Source: Deltaproteobacteria bacterium ADurb.Bin207
Lineage (GTDB): Bacteria; Myxococcota_A; Polyangia; Polyangiales; Polyangiaceae
Assembly (NCBI GenBank): GCA_002070115.1
Contig: MWCO01000004.1
Location: forward strand, 62,001-126,000
Direction of reading: 5' to 3'
DNA length: 64,000 nt
Shown one piece after another: positions 54,333 to 62,332 of the stretch. Position 1 is the first letter of the stretch; the number at the start of each line of letters is the position of its first letter. Below the pieces are notes generated by a model that had not been told where the DNA came from, did no database searches, and was given only the letters and a program-made list of their open reading frames with translations. The position numbers were made by a program, and so were the translations under genes.

Positions 54333-55898
54333 GTGACCTCGACACCCACTGTAAGGACCGTGGCATTACCGATGTGGACACTCACCATCATGGACGACGA
54401 AGGCAAGCAGACACAGCTTCCTTTGTCTCGCGGCGAGTATGCCATCGGTCGAGCCGAAGAAAATACCGTTCGCCTGACGGATCGAAACATCTCGCGCAAG
54501 CATCTGATGCTTCGTCGCAATGGTGACGATGGGTGGCTCGTCGAGGATCTGGACAGCTACAACGGATGCTTCGTCAACGGGATGCGCGTTTCGGGGACTC
54601 ATCCGCTTTATCATGGGGACCTGCTGCAGCTCGGGGATTATCGTCTGGAGTTGCGTGACGAGAGCGCGTTGGTCGATGCGTCTGGAGAAAAGACTCAGGA
54701 AATCCTGAACGCTCCGGTTTCCACGTTGCTCGATCGACCGGACCGTTTGGTCGTTGTCGATGGTGTTGCAGCCGGAACGGAGTATCCCCTCGAAGGCGAA
54801 AGAATCATCATCGGCCGTGCGGAAGAAGCCGATATCAGCATCAATCATAGCTCCGTGAGTCGCACCCACGCCGAAATCGTCAACCTTGGCGCGGGAATAT
54901 ACGAACTATTCGACCGCGGCAGTTCCAATGGCGTCCGTGTCAATGGAACCAGGTTCGAGCGTCGAGTCATTGAAGACGACGACGAGATCGAACTTGGCGA
55001 CGTTCGGCTTCGATTTGTCGCCCGGGGACGTATTTTCCGTCCTGGGGGTCCGCCGCGAAGTTTCAACTACTCGACAGCCACTTCCTCCGCTCCAGGCGCG
55101 GTGCGCCGAAAAGGAAGCATGGGCGTGATGATTGCCGTCGGGGCCGCGTTGGGAGTTGCGGTGGTGATAGGATTTGCCGCACTTCGCTCGTGGGACTCCT
55201 CGCCTTCGGGCGCATCTACCGAGCGAGTGGTCGAGGATCAATCGGTGCTCGAAGAAGCCAAACGACTGTTCGAGTCAGGCAATATTGACGGCGCCCATGC
55301 GAAGCTCTCGCAACTTCCCGATGGCTCACCGCTTCGCGACAGCAATGTGGTACGTGATATCGAAGGAAAGTGGGCCGATGATGTCTTCGCTCGAGCGGCT
55401 ACGACATCGGACTTGGTCAGGCGTCGCGCCTGGTTGGAGCAAGTGTCATCGGCTCCGCTCGTGGATGCGGAACGTCGCAAACGCGCGGCGGATATGATCG
55501 CTCAGATGGATACGGGAGGAACGGATATCGGCTCACTTCCGGTAGCAGAAGCCAAAGTCAAGGATGCTGGTCGACCGACGGTGCTTGCTGCCAATCCGTT
55601 TGATGAGCCCAAAACCCCTGGGACAGCCAAAACGGGGAAACCATCGTCTACTTCTACGGACGTGCCGGCAACACCTCCGACGACGACGAGCACAACCGGG
55701 ACGGCGGACAACGCGCGTGAAGCCATTTTGACGGACAACGATGGCGAGAGTCGCGCTCGTCGGATGCTGGAGCCGAAAGTTTGGTCGGGACGGGCCACGG
55801 TCGACGAGATCAAAATGCTGCGAGCGATCTGCCGTCACCAAAGAGATTCGGCTTGCGTTGCCAAGTGTACGGCATTGCTCAAGCAAAAGCAGGAGTGA
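54333..55898 (+). CDS. Double FHA-domain protein with membrane segment
   Basis: Two FHA domains are visible: about residues 30-105 (AIGRAEENTVRLTD, ISRKHLML, YNGCFVNGMR) and 155-235 (IIGRAEEADISINH, VSRTHAEIV, GSSNGVRVNG). After a Ser-rich part a single membrane segment (VMIAVGAALGVAVVIGFAA) is followed by a helical region with TPR-like character, then a Thr/Pro-rich linker and a basic end with cysteines. The FHA domains face the cytoplasm and would bind phosphothreonine from a Ser/Thr kinase. Start may be GTG 54333 or ATG 54372. Confidence 0.85.
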   Translation: MTSTPTVRTVALPMWTLTIMDDEGKQTQLPLSRGEYAIGRAEENTVRLTDRNISRKHLMLRRNGDDGWLVEDLDSYNGCFVNGMRVSGTHPLYHGDLLQLGDYRLELRDESALVDASGEKTQEILNAPVSTLLDRPDRLVVVDGVAAGTEYPLEGERIIIGRAEEADISINHSSVSRTHAEIVNLGAGIYELFDRGSSNGVRVNGTRFERRVIEDDDEIELGDVRLRFVARGRIFRPGGPPRSFNYSTATSSAPGAVRRKGSMGVMIAVGAALGVAVVIGFAALRSWDSSPSGASTERVVEDQSVLEEAKRLFESGNIDGAHAKLSQLPDGSPLRDSNVVRDIEGKWADDVFARAATTSDLVRRRAWLEQVSSAPLVDAERRKRAADMIAQMDTGGTDIGSLPVAEAKVKDAGRPTVLAANPFDEPKTPGTAKTGKPSSTSTDVPATPPTTTSTTGTADNAREAILTDNDGESRARRMLEPKVWSGRATVDEIKMLRAICRHQRDSACVAKCTALLKQKQE

Positions 55899-55940
55899 AA
55901 GCCGGTGGTCTGCCGACCCTACGGGGAATCAGGATTCACG

Positions 55941-56720
55941 ATGGAATTCGCGATCGATCATGTGCCCGTGGAAGCGCGAGCACGCTACACGGAGCTTGGC
56001 CGGCAGTTTGGGTGCGTCGATACCTTGGCGCAAGCCAAACTGACGCTCCTTGCTTTCGAGCGCTATGGAGATCAGGTAGCCCGCCATGGTTTCATCCAAC
56101 TCGACGCGGACCGTCTACGAGAAGTTCGGGATCTGCTGCATCAAATGACGTTGCAAGCCACCGACGAGGACGGTCGCTGCAAAAAAACCTCCCAGGAATA
56201 TGTGCAGGCCATTCGTGGTGGGAAAGACGCGCGACAGCGGGCGCGTTCCATCCTTTATATCATCGCACAACGTCTTGCATTGTGTGGGGACTTCATCGCG
56301 GCGGAAGCCGCCAGGGCCGTGGTGGCAACCCTTCAGCAAACCGAATCCTCCCGTGGTGATCCATTTCGATTGGCAGCGCAACTCGACCAACTTCGGGCAA
56401 CGCTCACCATCCCTCGTGTCGATAAAGAAGCAGAACGTCGTGGCGGGCCAGATGCGGCCCAAGCTCTTGTTCATGCCGCCGAAAAACTACGGGCCATCGC
56501 GAACAGGCATTCAGTCGAGACGCATGTCAGGCAGCCCGACAATGATTTCGACCTTTTGTGTGGCATGATCGTGGAACTCGTTCGTGATGCGCGCCGGGCC
56601 GCGCGCTCTGCCGCTCGCGAGCAAAACGCCGAATGTATCGCAGCGGCTTTCGCCTTGACCAAGCTCTACGGCCCTGCTGCAAGCGGCGTCGATTCCGAAC
56701 GATCTCCGACCCTTCGTTGA
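55941..56720 (+). CDS. Hypothetical protein, all-helical
   Basis: The 259-residue protein begins at ATG 55941 (an upstream frame to 55905 lacks a start with support). It is rich in Ala, Arg and Glu and predicted as long helices, with no signal peptide, membrane segment or motif known to me. It lies 42 bp after the double-FHA gene and may be in the same transcript. A regulatory or scaffold role tied to FHA signalling is inference. Confidence 0.55.
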   Translation: MEFAIDHVPVEARARYTELGRQFGCVDTLAQAKLTLLAFERYGDQVARHGFIQLDADRLREVRDLLHQMTLQATDEDGRCKKTSQEYVQAIRGGKDARQRARSILYIIAQRLALCGDFIAAEAARAVVATLQQTESSRGDPFRLAAQLDQLRATLTIPRVDKEAERRGGPDAAQALVHAAEKLRAIANRHSVETHVRQPDNDFDLLCGMIVELVRDARRAARSAAREQNAECIAAAFALTKLYGPAASGVDSERSPTLR

Positions 56721-56742
56721 TCGAGCGCAGTATCCCATCGAT

Positions 56743-57543
56743 CTAGCAGCACCCGCGACGTCGCCAAAAAACCGTCCAGCCCAATAGCATGATTCCCAAC
56801 ATCGCAAGCGCACCTTGCGTCCGATCGCGGCCTGGCACGGAACAACCGCATCCCGCTGGCTTGGCTTTCTTTTCCACCGGTGCAGGGCCCGGCGCCGATT
56901 CGGTATCTTCCGGCTCCACATCCTCCGGCACCGTATCCGTCGCTTGTTGCGACGCCTCCCGCGTCGGTTCTTCCGATTCCTTGTCGGGTTCCGCAGGCTT
57001 GGTTTCCGGCTTTTTCTTCACATCACCGGTAAATACGATCGAACGTCGATCGACCAATTCATTCTGTCCGTTGAGCGTGATGTTCATCGGACGGCCAAGA
57101 ACGGCGCCATCGGACGATCGTTTGACGGTCAACGTGTATTCACCAGCGGAAAAACCACGATCCCGTCGCACGGCAAACGAAAACTTCGTCCGCTGCCAAG
57201 TTTCGCCCCGCGCATCGGAAAAAGCGATATCCATCTGCTCACGCTGCGGCTCCTGATTGTGCATGGGTTTGCGACGTTGCACCGGAGCCTTGTCGGTGTC
57301 CGTGATCGAGTATTCGTAATACACCTTCTGCACGAAGACGAAATCGAACGGGACGTGGCCGAGGTGCGGCTTGCTGCCATAATCGACATCGACATTGAAT
57401 TTCCATCGCCCATCCGCTTCTTCAACCGCGGTTTGTTTCAGGTTGAACGAACCAAAAGCAAAAGCGGGGGTAGCCCATCCCATCAGCACGGCCGCTACCA
57501 CGAGAAGTGATCGAAACAGAAAAAACACCCTGGGTACTTGCAT
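56743..57543 (-). CDS. MYXO-CTERM-type surface protein
   Basis: A signal peptide (ending ATPAFA) leads to a beta-rich domain of about 150 residues, a Pro/Glu/Thr linker and then the C-terminal GCGCSVPGRD, a membrane segment (LAMLGIMLLGWTVFW) and RRRGCC. The small Cys-containing motif, hydrophobic stretch and terminal arginines form the MYXO-CTERM sorting signal, which marks proteins for surface anchoring in Myxococcota. It is the best taxonomic clue in the window. The domain itself is not assigned; it converges on the helical protein gene. Confidence 0.85.
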   Translation of the reverse strand: MQVPRVFFLFRSLLVVAAVLMGWATPAFAFGSFNLKQTAVEEADGRWKFNVDVDYGSKPHLGHVPFDFVFVQKVYYEYSITDTDKAPVQRRKPMHNQEPQREQMDIAFSDARGETWQRTKFSFAVRRDRGFSAGEYTLTVKRSSDGAVLGRPMNITLNGQNELVDRRSIVFTGDVKKKPETKPAEPDKESEEPTREASQQATDTVPEDVEPEDTESAPGPAPVEKKAKPAGCGCSVPGRDRTQGALAMLGIMLLGWTVFWRRRGCC

Positions 57544-57750
57544 GGCGAACAGGATACCCTAACGACTCAAGGCTTTTCCACTGCATCGCCGATTCTTTCC
57601 TCCCGATGTTCTGTGCCACTGTGTGACAGCCCATGCCAAATGAGGCATCGCTGCCCGAGGTGAACAGGCCACCTGCCTTCCCGCCTGGAAAAAACAACAG
57701 TCCCACGAGGAAAACGCGAAGCGGCACGAGCCTTGCTTGTGGCTCCATCC

Positions 57751-59133
57751 ATGCGAAACACCTACTTTTTCATCCCCGCGTTGTTCGCCGCCTTGGCTGC
57801 TTGTGGAGGCGAATCAGACTCACCACAAGACACAGACAACCCGAATAACAATACCGACAAGCCACAAGTTGCCCGTTCGGAACTCGAACGCGCCCCCGCC
57901 TCCTCGGTTTCCAGCGATACCGTCGATGCCATCGTACAGGCGGACAATGCGTTTGCTTTCGATCTATTTGCCAAAGCTCGCGCATCGGCCAAGTCCAGCA
58001 ACACGGTCATGTCCCCGTTGAGTGTATCGATCGCTTTAGGGATGACGTGGGCGGGTGCTCGCAACCAAACCGCCGAGGAAATGGCAAAAACGCTTCACTT
58101 CGACAAGCCGGGATTGGACGTTCATGCCGGTCATAATGCATTGACGCAAACCCTCGAATCCCGGGCTGCCGATGCGCTCGCCAACGCCAAAGAAAAAGCC
58201 AAACTCATGGGTTCTTCGGCGCCTTCCGAAGACAACTTCCGACTTCATATCGTCAACTCGGTATGGGCAGACGGCAGCTATACGTGGGAAAGGCCCTTTT
58301 TGGATACGCTCGCGGTCAACTACGGTGCCGGCGTATTTCTGGCCGACTTCATCCATGAATACGATGCGGAACGAGAGCGGATCAACACCTGGGTCAGTAA
58401 CGAAACACAGAATAAAATCAACAACTTACTCCCTGACGGCTCCCTCGACGAGAATACCCGCATGGTGCTCGTCAACGCCATTCATCTGAGGATGCCGTGG
58501 GAGTTGCCGTTTGAAAAAGACTTTACCAAACCTGGCGATTTCACGACCGCCGATGGTTCGATGGTCACGGCGGAGTTCATGTCTCAGGATGCGCCTTTCG
58601 GTTATTACGAGGATGCCGCGGCGCAGGTGGTGTCGCTACCGTTGGTTGGACGCCAGCTATCGTTGGTGGTGGCGTTGCCCAAGGATTCATTGGAGTCTTA
58701 TGAGGCGGGTTTGACGGCAGCTTCGTGGAAAGCGGTATGGGAAGCGCGCGAAACGAAGCCCGTCGATCTTGCCTTGCCCAAGTTCTCGTTCACCACCGAC
58801 GCGATCAAGCTGAAGGAAGTCTTCCAGCAATTGGGCATGGTGCAAGCTTTCGAGGCGCCCATGGCCGATTTTTACGGTATGTGCAGCCAGCCGCCGAATG
58901 GCGAGCGTCTCTACATCGACGAGATCATGCATAAGGCGATGATGGCGGTCGACGAAAAGGGCGTGGAAGCGGCCGCAGCCACGGCGGTTATCATGGCGGG
59001 AGAAACGTCGGCTCCGCCAGAAAGTATCGAAATGAAAGTCAACAAACCGTTCGTCGTGGCGATCATGGACGAACCCACGGGTGCCGTATTGTTCATCGGG
59101 CACATTCAAAATCCCCTGTCTGAAGGCATGTAG
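57751..59133 (+). CDS. Lipoprotein serpin (serine protease inhibitor)
   Basis: The signal peptide ends in lipobox ALAAC. The body matches serpin: NTVMSPLSVSIALGMTWAGA, FLADFIHE-like shutter region and the hinge VDEKGVEAAAATAVIMAG, with C-terminal KPFVVAIMDEPTGAVLFIG. The hinge Ala run favours an inhibitory, not storage, serpin. Counting from the hinge glutamate puts P1 at or near Glu in MAGETS, which suggests acidic-residue specificity; loop length could shift this. Bacterial serpins are uncommon. Anchoring to the outer membrane would protect against proteases of prey, competitors or itself, which is inference. Confidence 0.9.
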   Translation: MRNTYFFIPALFAALAACGGESDSPQDTDNPNNNTDKPQVARSELERAPASSVSSDTVDAIVQADNAFAFDLFAKARASAKSSNTVMSPLSVSIALGMTWAGARNQTAEEMAKTLHFDKPGLDVHAGHNALTQTLESRAADALANAKEKAKLMGSSAPSEDNFRLHIVNSVWADGSYTWERPFLDTLAVNYGAGVFLADFIHEYDAERERINTWVSNETQNKINNLLPDGSLDENTRMVLVNAIHLRMPWELPFEKDFTKPGDFTTADGSMVTAEFMSQDAPFGYYEDAAAQVVSLPLVGRQLSLVVALPKDSLESYEAGLTAASWKAVWEARETKPVDLALPKFSFTTDAIKLKEVFQQLGMVQAFEAPMADFYGMCSQPPNGERLYIDEIMHKAMMAVDEKGVEAAAATAVIMAGETSAPPESIEMKVNKPFVVAIMDEPTGAVLFIGHIQNPLSEGM

Positions 59134-59310
59134 GCCGCAGGATTCGTTTTTTTCGGCAACCCTTGCTTGTCGTACGCTCGCGGGAGCCATGTAAACAGTT
59201 TTTCCCCTCACGACCGCTTGTGACACCGCTGCGAACGATTCTGTTCATCGTATGCTAGGCAAACGCTTGGAACTCGAATAGGCAAGCGGTTGTAACTCGA
59301 CGGCTGGCAG
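59134..59310. other. Intergenic region after the serpin gene
   Basis: About 177 bp with a T-run near 59150 and an inverted repeat ACCGCTTG (59213-59220) with CAAGCGGT (59283-59290), about 60 bp apart. Direct repeats of AACTCGA also occur. Regulatory meaning is unclear. Confidence 0.3.
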
Positions 59311-60813
59311 GTGCGGAACGTGGCTCCATGGATAGCTCCCGTTGCTCGTGAAGCGTTATCATCGAAACCGGTGTTGGCATCGCTGACGGTGCTCGCAATA
59401 ATCGGTGTGGCATACCTTGTGCCCGGCGCAGAGCGTTTCAGGTTGTTCAATCCCAAAATGGGGGAAGCGAGCCCGCCCGCCGCGGTATCGGATCAAGCGT
59501 CGGCTCCTGTAGGGGAAGCGAATCTTGCGGAAGAGACGAAAGACCGTCCCGAGTTGGCGCTTCCTGGCAGTCCGGCGGCTGTGCAGGAAACCCCTGGGCT
59601 GCCTCCCCTACCCCACGCCATCCGAGAAAAGGCTCCGCCCGTGCCCATCGTCGATCCGTCGGGCAAGGCACTCGATCCTTTTTTTCACGCGCTCGTAGCC
59701 GCCGAACGCAAAGAAAAGGGGGCCATCGTTCGCATCGTTCACTACGGCGATTCGCTGCTCGCGGTCGACTTTGTGACCGGTACGCTTCGACGACAATTGC
59801 AGAGCCGGTTTGGTGATGCGGGTCATGGATATATGCCGATCGCCAATCCATGGCCGGGGTATTTTCATAATGATGTCGTTCGACGCGCTTCTCGTGAGTG
59901 GAAGGTAAGCCGAGTCGTGGGACCTTTCGCGGCCGATGGGTTGTACGGTCTTGGGGGTGTATCGTTTCAGGGATTCAACCGAGCGGCCTGGGCGCGATAT
60001 GCCACGACTCAAGAGGGGGAATTCGGGCGTTCGGTATCACGTTTTGGCGTGCAATACCTGGAGCATCCCGGCGGGGGAACGATAGAACTCGAGATCGACA
60101 AGGAAAAAACGATCACGATCGAGACGTCGGGAGAAAACGCGGTATTGCGTGAGCATGTGGTGCAGATGGCCGATGGGGCTCATCAGATAGAATTGCGAGT
60201 CGCCAAAGGACCCGTACGGGCTTTTGGAACGTGGATGGAACGCGACGTTCCGGGGGTCGTGCTGGATTCCATTGGAATTCAAGGAGGCCGGTTGCGGTTT
60301 TTGGATCAATCGAACGATGAGCACTATGCGCAAGCGCTGCAGATGCGAAATCCTCAGCTCATCGTCTTCGAGTTTGGACTCAACGAAAGCGCCGACGGGT
60401 TTGCGTATCCGATGGATCGATATCGGGAAACATCGCTGTCCGTGATGCGCAAGATGCGAAAGGCAACGCCCCATGCTGCCTGTCTGGTCGTGGCTCCCAA
60501 TGATGTGGCGCGCAAAGAAGGGACGCAAATCGTCAGCGCGCGGATCATGCCTGAATTGGTCAAGGCGCAGCGAGAGGTAGCGGCCGAGGTAGGTTGTGCC
60601 TTTTTCGACACGCACGAAGCCATGGGCGGTGTGGGTTCGATGCCGACATGGGTCCGTCGCGGTCTCGGTCAACCGGATTTGACGCATCCCACCACGATGG
60701 GGGCGGATGTTATCGGGACGTGGATTTACCGAGCGCTGATGGATGCGTACGAACCGTATCGCGCCAAGCATGGGGGGACATCTTCGCCGCCGGCGGCTTC
60801 CCGAGAACCGTGA
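59311..60813 (+). CDS. SGNH/GDSL-family hydrolase with membrane anchor
   Basis: One N-terminal membrane segment (VLASLTVLAIIGVAYLV) is followed by a Pro/Glu-rich linker and the SGNH domain: block I IVRIVHYGDSLLA with S148, then a beta-domain insertion of about 130 residues (carbohydrate-binding-like), FEFGLNESAD, and DLTHPTTMGA with D456 and H459. The large insert before block II suggests surface substrate binding. The start is GTG 59311, with GTG 59320 as an alternative. An esterase acting on peptidoglycan or exopolysaccharide is likely; the exact target is unknown. Confidence 0.8.
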   Translation: MRNVAPWIAPVAREALSSKPVLASLTVLAIIGVAYLVPGAERFRLFNPKMGEASPPAAVSDQASAPVGEANLAEETKDRPELALPGSPAAVQETPGLPPLPHAIREKAPPVPIVDPSGKALDPFFHALVAAERKEKGAIVRIVHYGDSLLAVDFVTGTLRRQLQSRFGDAGHGYMPIANPWPGYFHNDVVRRASREWKVSRVVGPFAADGLYGLGGVSFQGFNRAAWARYATTQEGEFGRSVSRFGVQYLEHPGGGTIELEIDKEKTITIETSGENAVLREHVVQMADGAHQIELRVAKGPVRAFGTWMERDVPGVVLDSIGIQGGRLRFLDQSNDEHYAQALQMRNPQLIVFEFGLNESADGFAYPMDRYRETSLSVMRKMRKATPHAACLVVAPNDVARKEGTQIVSARIMPELVKAQREVAAEVGCAFFDTHEAMGGVGSMPTWVRRGLGQPDLTHPTTMGADVIGTWIYRALMDAYEPYRAKHGGTSSPPAASREP

Positions 60814-60894
60814 GGTTTTTCCTCCCTTCGCCATATTTTTCCAGCTTTTTCGTTACGGGCATCTATAATTACCCTTCCTTCGGAGGTTATTGCC

Positions 60895-61299
60895 ATGAAT
60901 CGAGTCTTGATCAGCGTGCTGGCTGGATTTCTATGTTGTGCTTGCTCCAAGAGCGAAAATGTCGAAGAGGCGACGGGTGATCAATCCGGCGCCAGCCCGG
61001 TGGTAGGGGAAGAAGCTCCCAAAGCCGACACGCCCGCGGCACAGCCCGCCGATTCCAGCAAGGCGGAGAAGCCAAGTGTCGCAAACCGAGAAGGCGCCAG
61101 CGGCAACTTGAACGCGAACAAGGATGAGGTGACGGCCGGGGATGTGAAGGTCAAGAAGGATGGGGTGACGACCGGAGATGTGAAGGTAGACAAGGATGGA
61201 GTGACAACCGGTGGGGTGAAGGTCGATAAAGATGGGGTGACAACCGGTGGGGTGAAGGTGGGCAAAGACGGGAAGATTTCCGTTCCTGGCTTGCGTTAG
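60895..61299 (+). CDS. Small lipoprotein with 12-residue repeats
   Basis: GGAGG at 60881 precedes ATG 60895. The signal peptide ends in lipobox LCCAC. A Glu/Pro/Ala-rich tether follows, then at residues 72-131 five near-repeats of 12 residues of the form VKVDKDGVTTGG. The alternating Val-Lys and Asp-Gly pattern suggests a short beta-solenoid or a charged surface rod. The underlying 36-bp DNA repeats are nearly identical, so copy number could vary. No family is known to me. Confidence 0.75.
   Translation: MNRVLISVLAGFLCCACSKSENVEEATGDQSGASPVVGEEAPKADTPAAQPADSSKAEKPSVANREGASGNLNANKDEVTAGDVKVKKDGVTTGDVKVDKDGVTTGGVKVDKDGVTTGGVKVGKDGKISVPGLR
61108..61251 (+). repeat. 36-bp tandem repeat encoding 12-residue units
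   Basis: Four complete units and a partial fifth lie in the lipoprotein gene. The last two complete units are nearly identical in DNA (GATGGGGTGACAACCGGTGG repeats exactly), a sign of recent duplication and possible length variation. Confidence 0.8.
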
Positions 61300-61414
61300 G
61301 TCTGCGAGCCAAGGCCTCACCACAGACCGAATTGAAAAACAGCATACCGTTGCCCTTTCCCCCCTGAGCCATCCCCTCATTTTTCCCCGAGCCTTTCCGT
61401 CACGGTCACGGCAG

Positions 61415-61469
61415 ACGCAAAGCGCTCACAATCATCCCATGTTGATCACCGCAGTGCGCCAGTCCAATG
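61415..61469. repeat. Duplicated 55-bp element, copy 1
   Basis: This copy matches 62138-62192 at roughly 80% of bases, with conserved ends (ACGCAAA and CGCCAGTCCAATG). Flanking sequence upstream is also weakly similar (CCTTTCC and CACGGTCACGGCA in both). Confidence 0.6.
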
Positions 61470-61620
61470 CGAGGCACATACCACGGCGTACAGCAAGTAC
61501 CCAGAAACAGAGAGCCCGAACCTGTCCTTCGGTTCATCGATGCCTGCTCCATCGGACGGCCGGAGGTTGACACGCGCAGAGGCGAAGTTCGCGTCCTGCC
61601 GACCCTTTTTGCCGGAAGAG

Positions 61621-61725
61621 GAGGGGTTTCGCTCCGACACGGAGGGGTTTCGCTCCGACACGGAGGGGTTTCGCTCAAACGGGGAGGGGGTTTGCAGAAT
61701 CGCGGAGGCATGGCGCTCCGCAACG
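61621..61725 (+). repeat. 21-bp tandem repeat, five decaying units
   Basis: The first two units are identical (GAGGGGTTTCGCTCCGACAC plus G), the third differs at its end, and the fourth and fifth are degenerate but keep GAGG and GCTCCG. In the minus-strand frame the units encode a heptad (SERNPSV); in the plus frame GGVSLRH. No gene can be assigned. Confidence 0.7.
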
Positions 61726-62116
61726 GTGACCTGTTGCCTTCCGGCGATGGTTTTGCGATTTGCGGCGATGGCTGCCACGTCGCGGACTCGAAGCTCGGGA
61801 TGATTGACTCCTTGACCCTGGTCGGATTCAGCGGATTTGGCATGAAACGGCATGATCGCATCCTTTTGGCCTCTCCTCCCGTCCGATGGTCGCGAGGTTG
61901 AAGACGTCTCGCAGATGCTCTGTGCAGGACAATGGCATCAGCGCAGGGACAAAATCAGGGCGAACCCCCGTTACGCGTCAGAAGCACGGGCGTAACGCAA
62001 CGGTGGGGTAAAGACGGCGGCCGATATCTGCCCCATCTTGGCCCCTTTCCTTCCCGGGCCTTTCCTTCACCCTACGTCAGCTCGAAACAACTTCCTGCCA
62101 TCGCTTGGCCACGGTC

Positions 62117-62140
62117 ACGGCACACGGCACACGGCACACG
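62117..62140 (+). repeat. Short 7-bp tandem repeat (CACGGCA units)
   Basis: Three units of a CACGGCA-type repeat stand next to copy 2 of the duplicated element. It may have arisen by slippage. No function assigned. Confidence 0.5.
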
Positions 62141-62192
62141 CAAACCGGTCACGGTCATCCCATATTGTTCACCGCAAAACGCCAGTCCAATG
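62138..62192. repeat. Duplicated 55-bp element, copy 2
   Basis: Second copy of the element at 61415-61469. Its minus-strand translation has conservative differences from copy 1 (His/Phe, Asp/Glu, His/Tyr, Ser/Thr), which hints at an old shared coding sequence. Confidence 0.6.
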
Positions 62193-62332
62193 TTTAGTAG
62201 CCCAGGGCAATTGTTGGGGGTGTTCCAAGGGGGGGGTAAAGGACCGAGTAATATCGAGACACAGGAATCCTCAACTCGTATCCCTTTCCAATTCAGGAAA
62301 AACAAGGGGATCTTTCAGGCCATGAACCGCTC

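Larger units (their letters stand above)
61300..62332. other. Gene-poor kilobase with tandem and duplicated sequences
   Basis: No convincing gene fits in about 1 kb. The region holds a 21-bp tandem repeat (61621-61725), a duplicated 55-bp element (61415-61469 and 62138-62192) and a short repeat near 62117-62140. Reading frames on both strands are open because the 21-bp repeat has no stop in most frames, but none has domain character. The minus-strand translation of both copies of the duplicated element is similar (IGLAHCGDQHGM and IGLAFCGEQYGM), so they might be remnants of a coding element. Confidence 0.5.

Noticed and set aside
61621-61725. CRISPR array
   Set aside because: Contiguous 21-bp units without unique spacers are a tandem repeat, not a CRISPR array.
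61467-61901. Plus-strand frame through the 21-bp repeat
   Set aside because: Open frame is a by-product of 21-bp periodicity; no start signal or domain.
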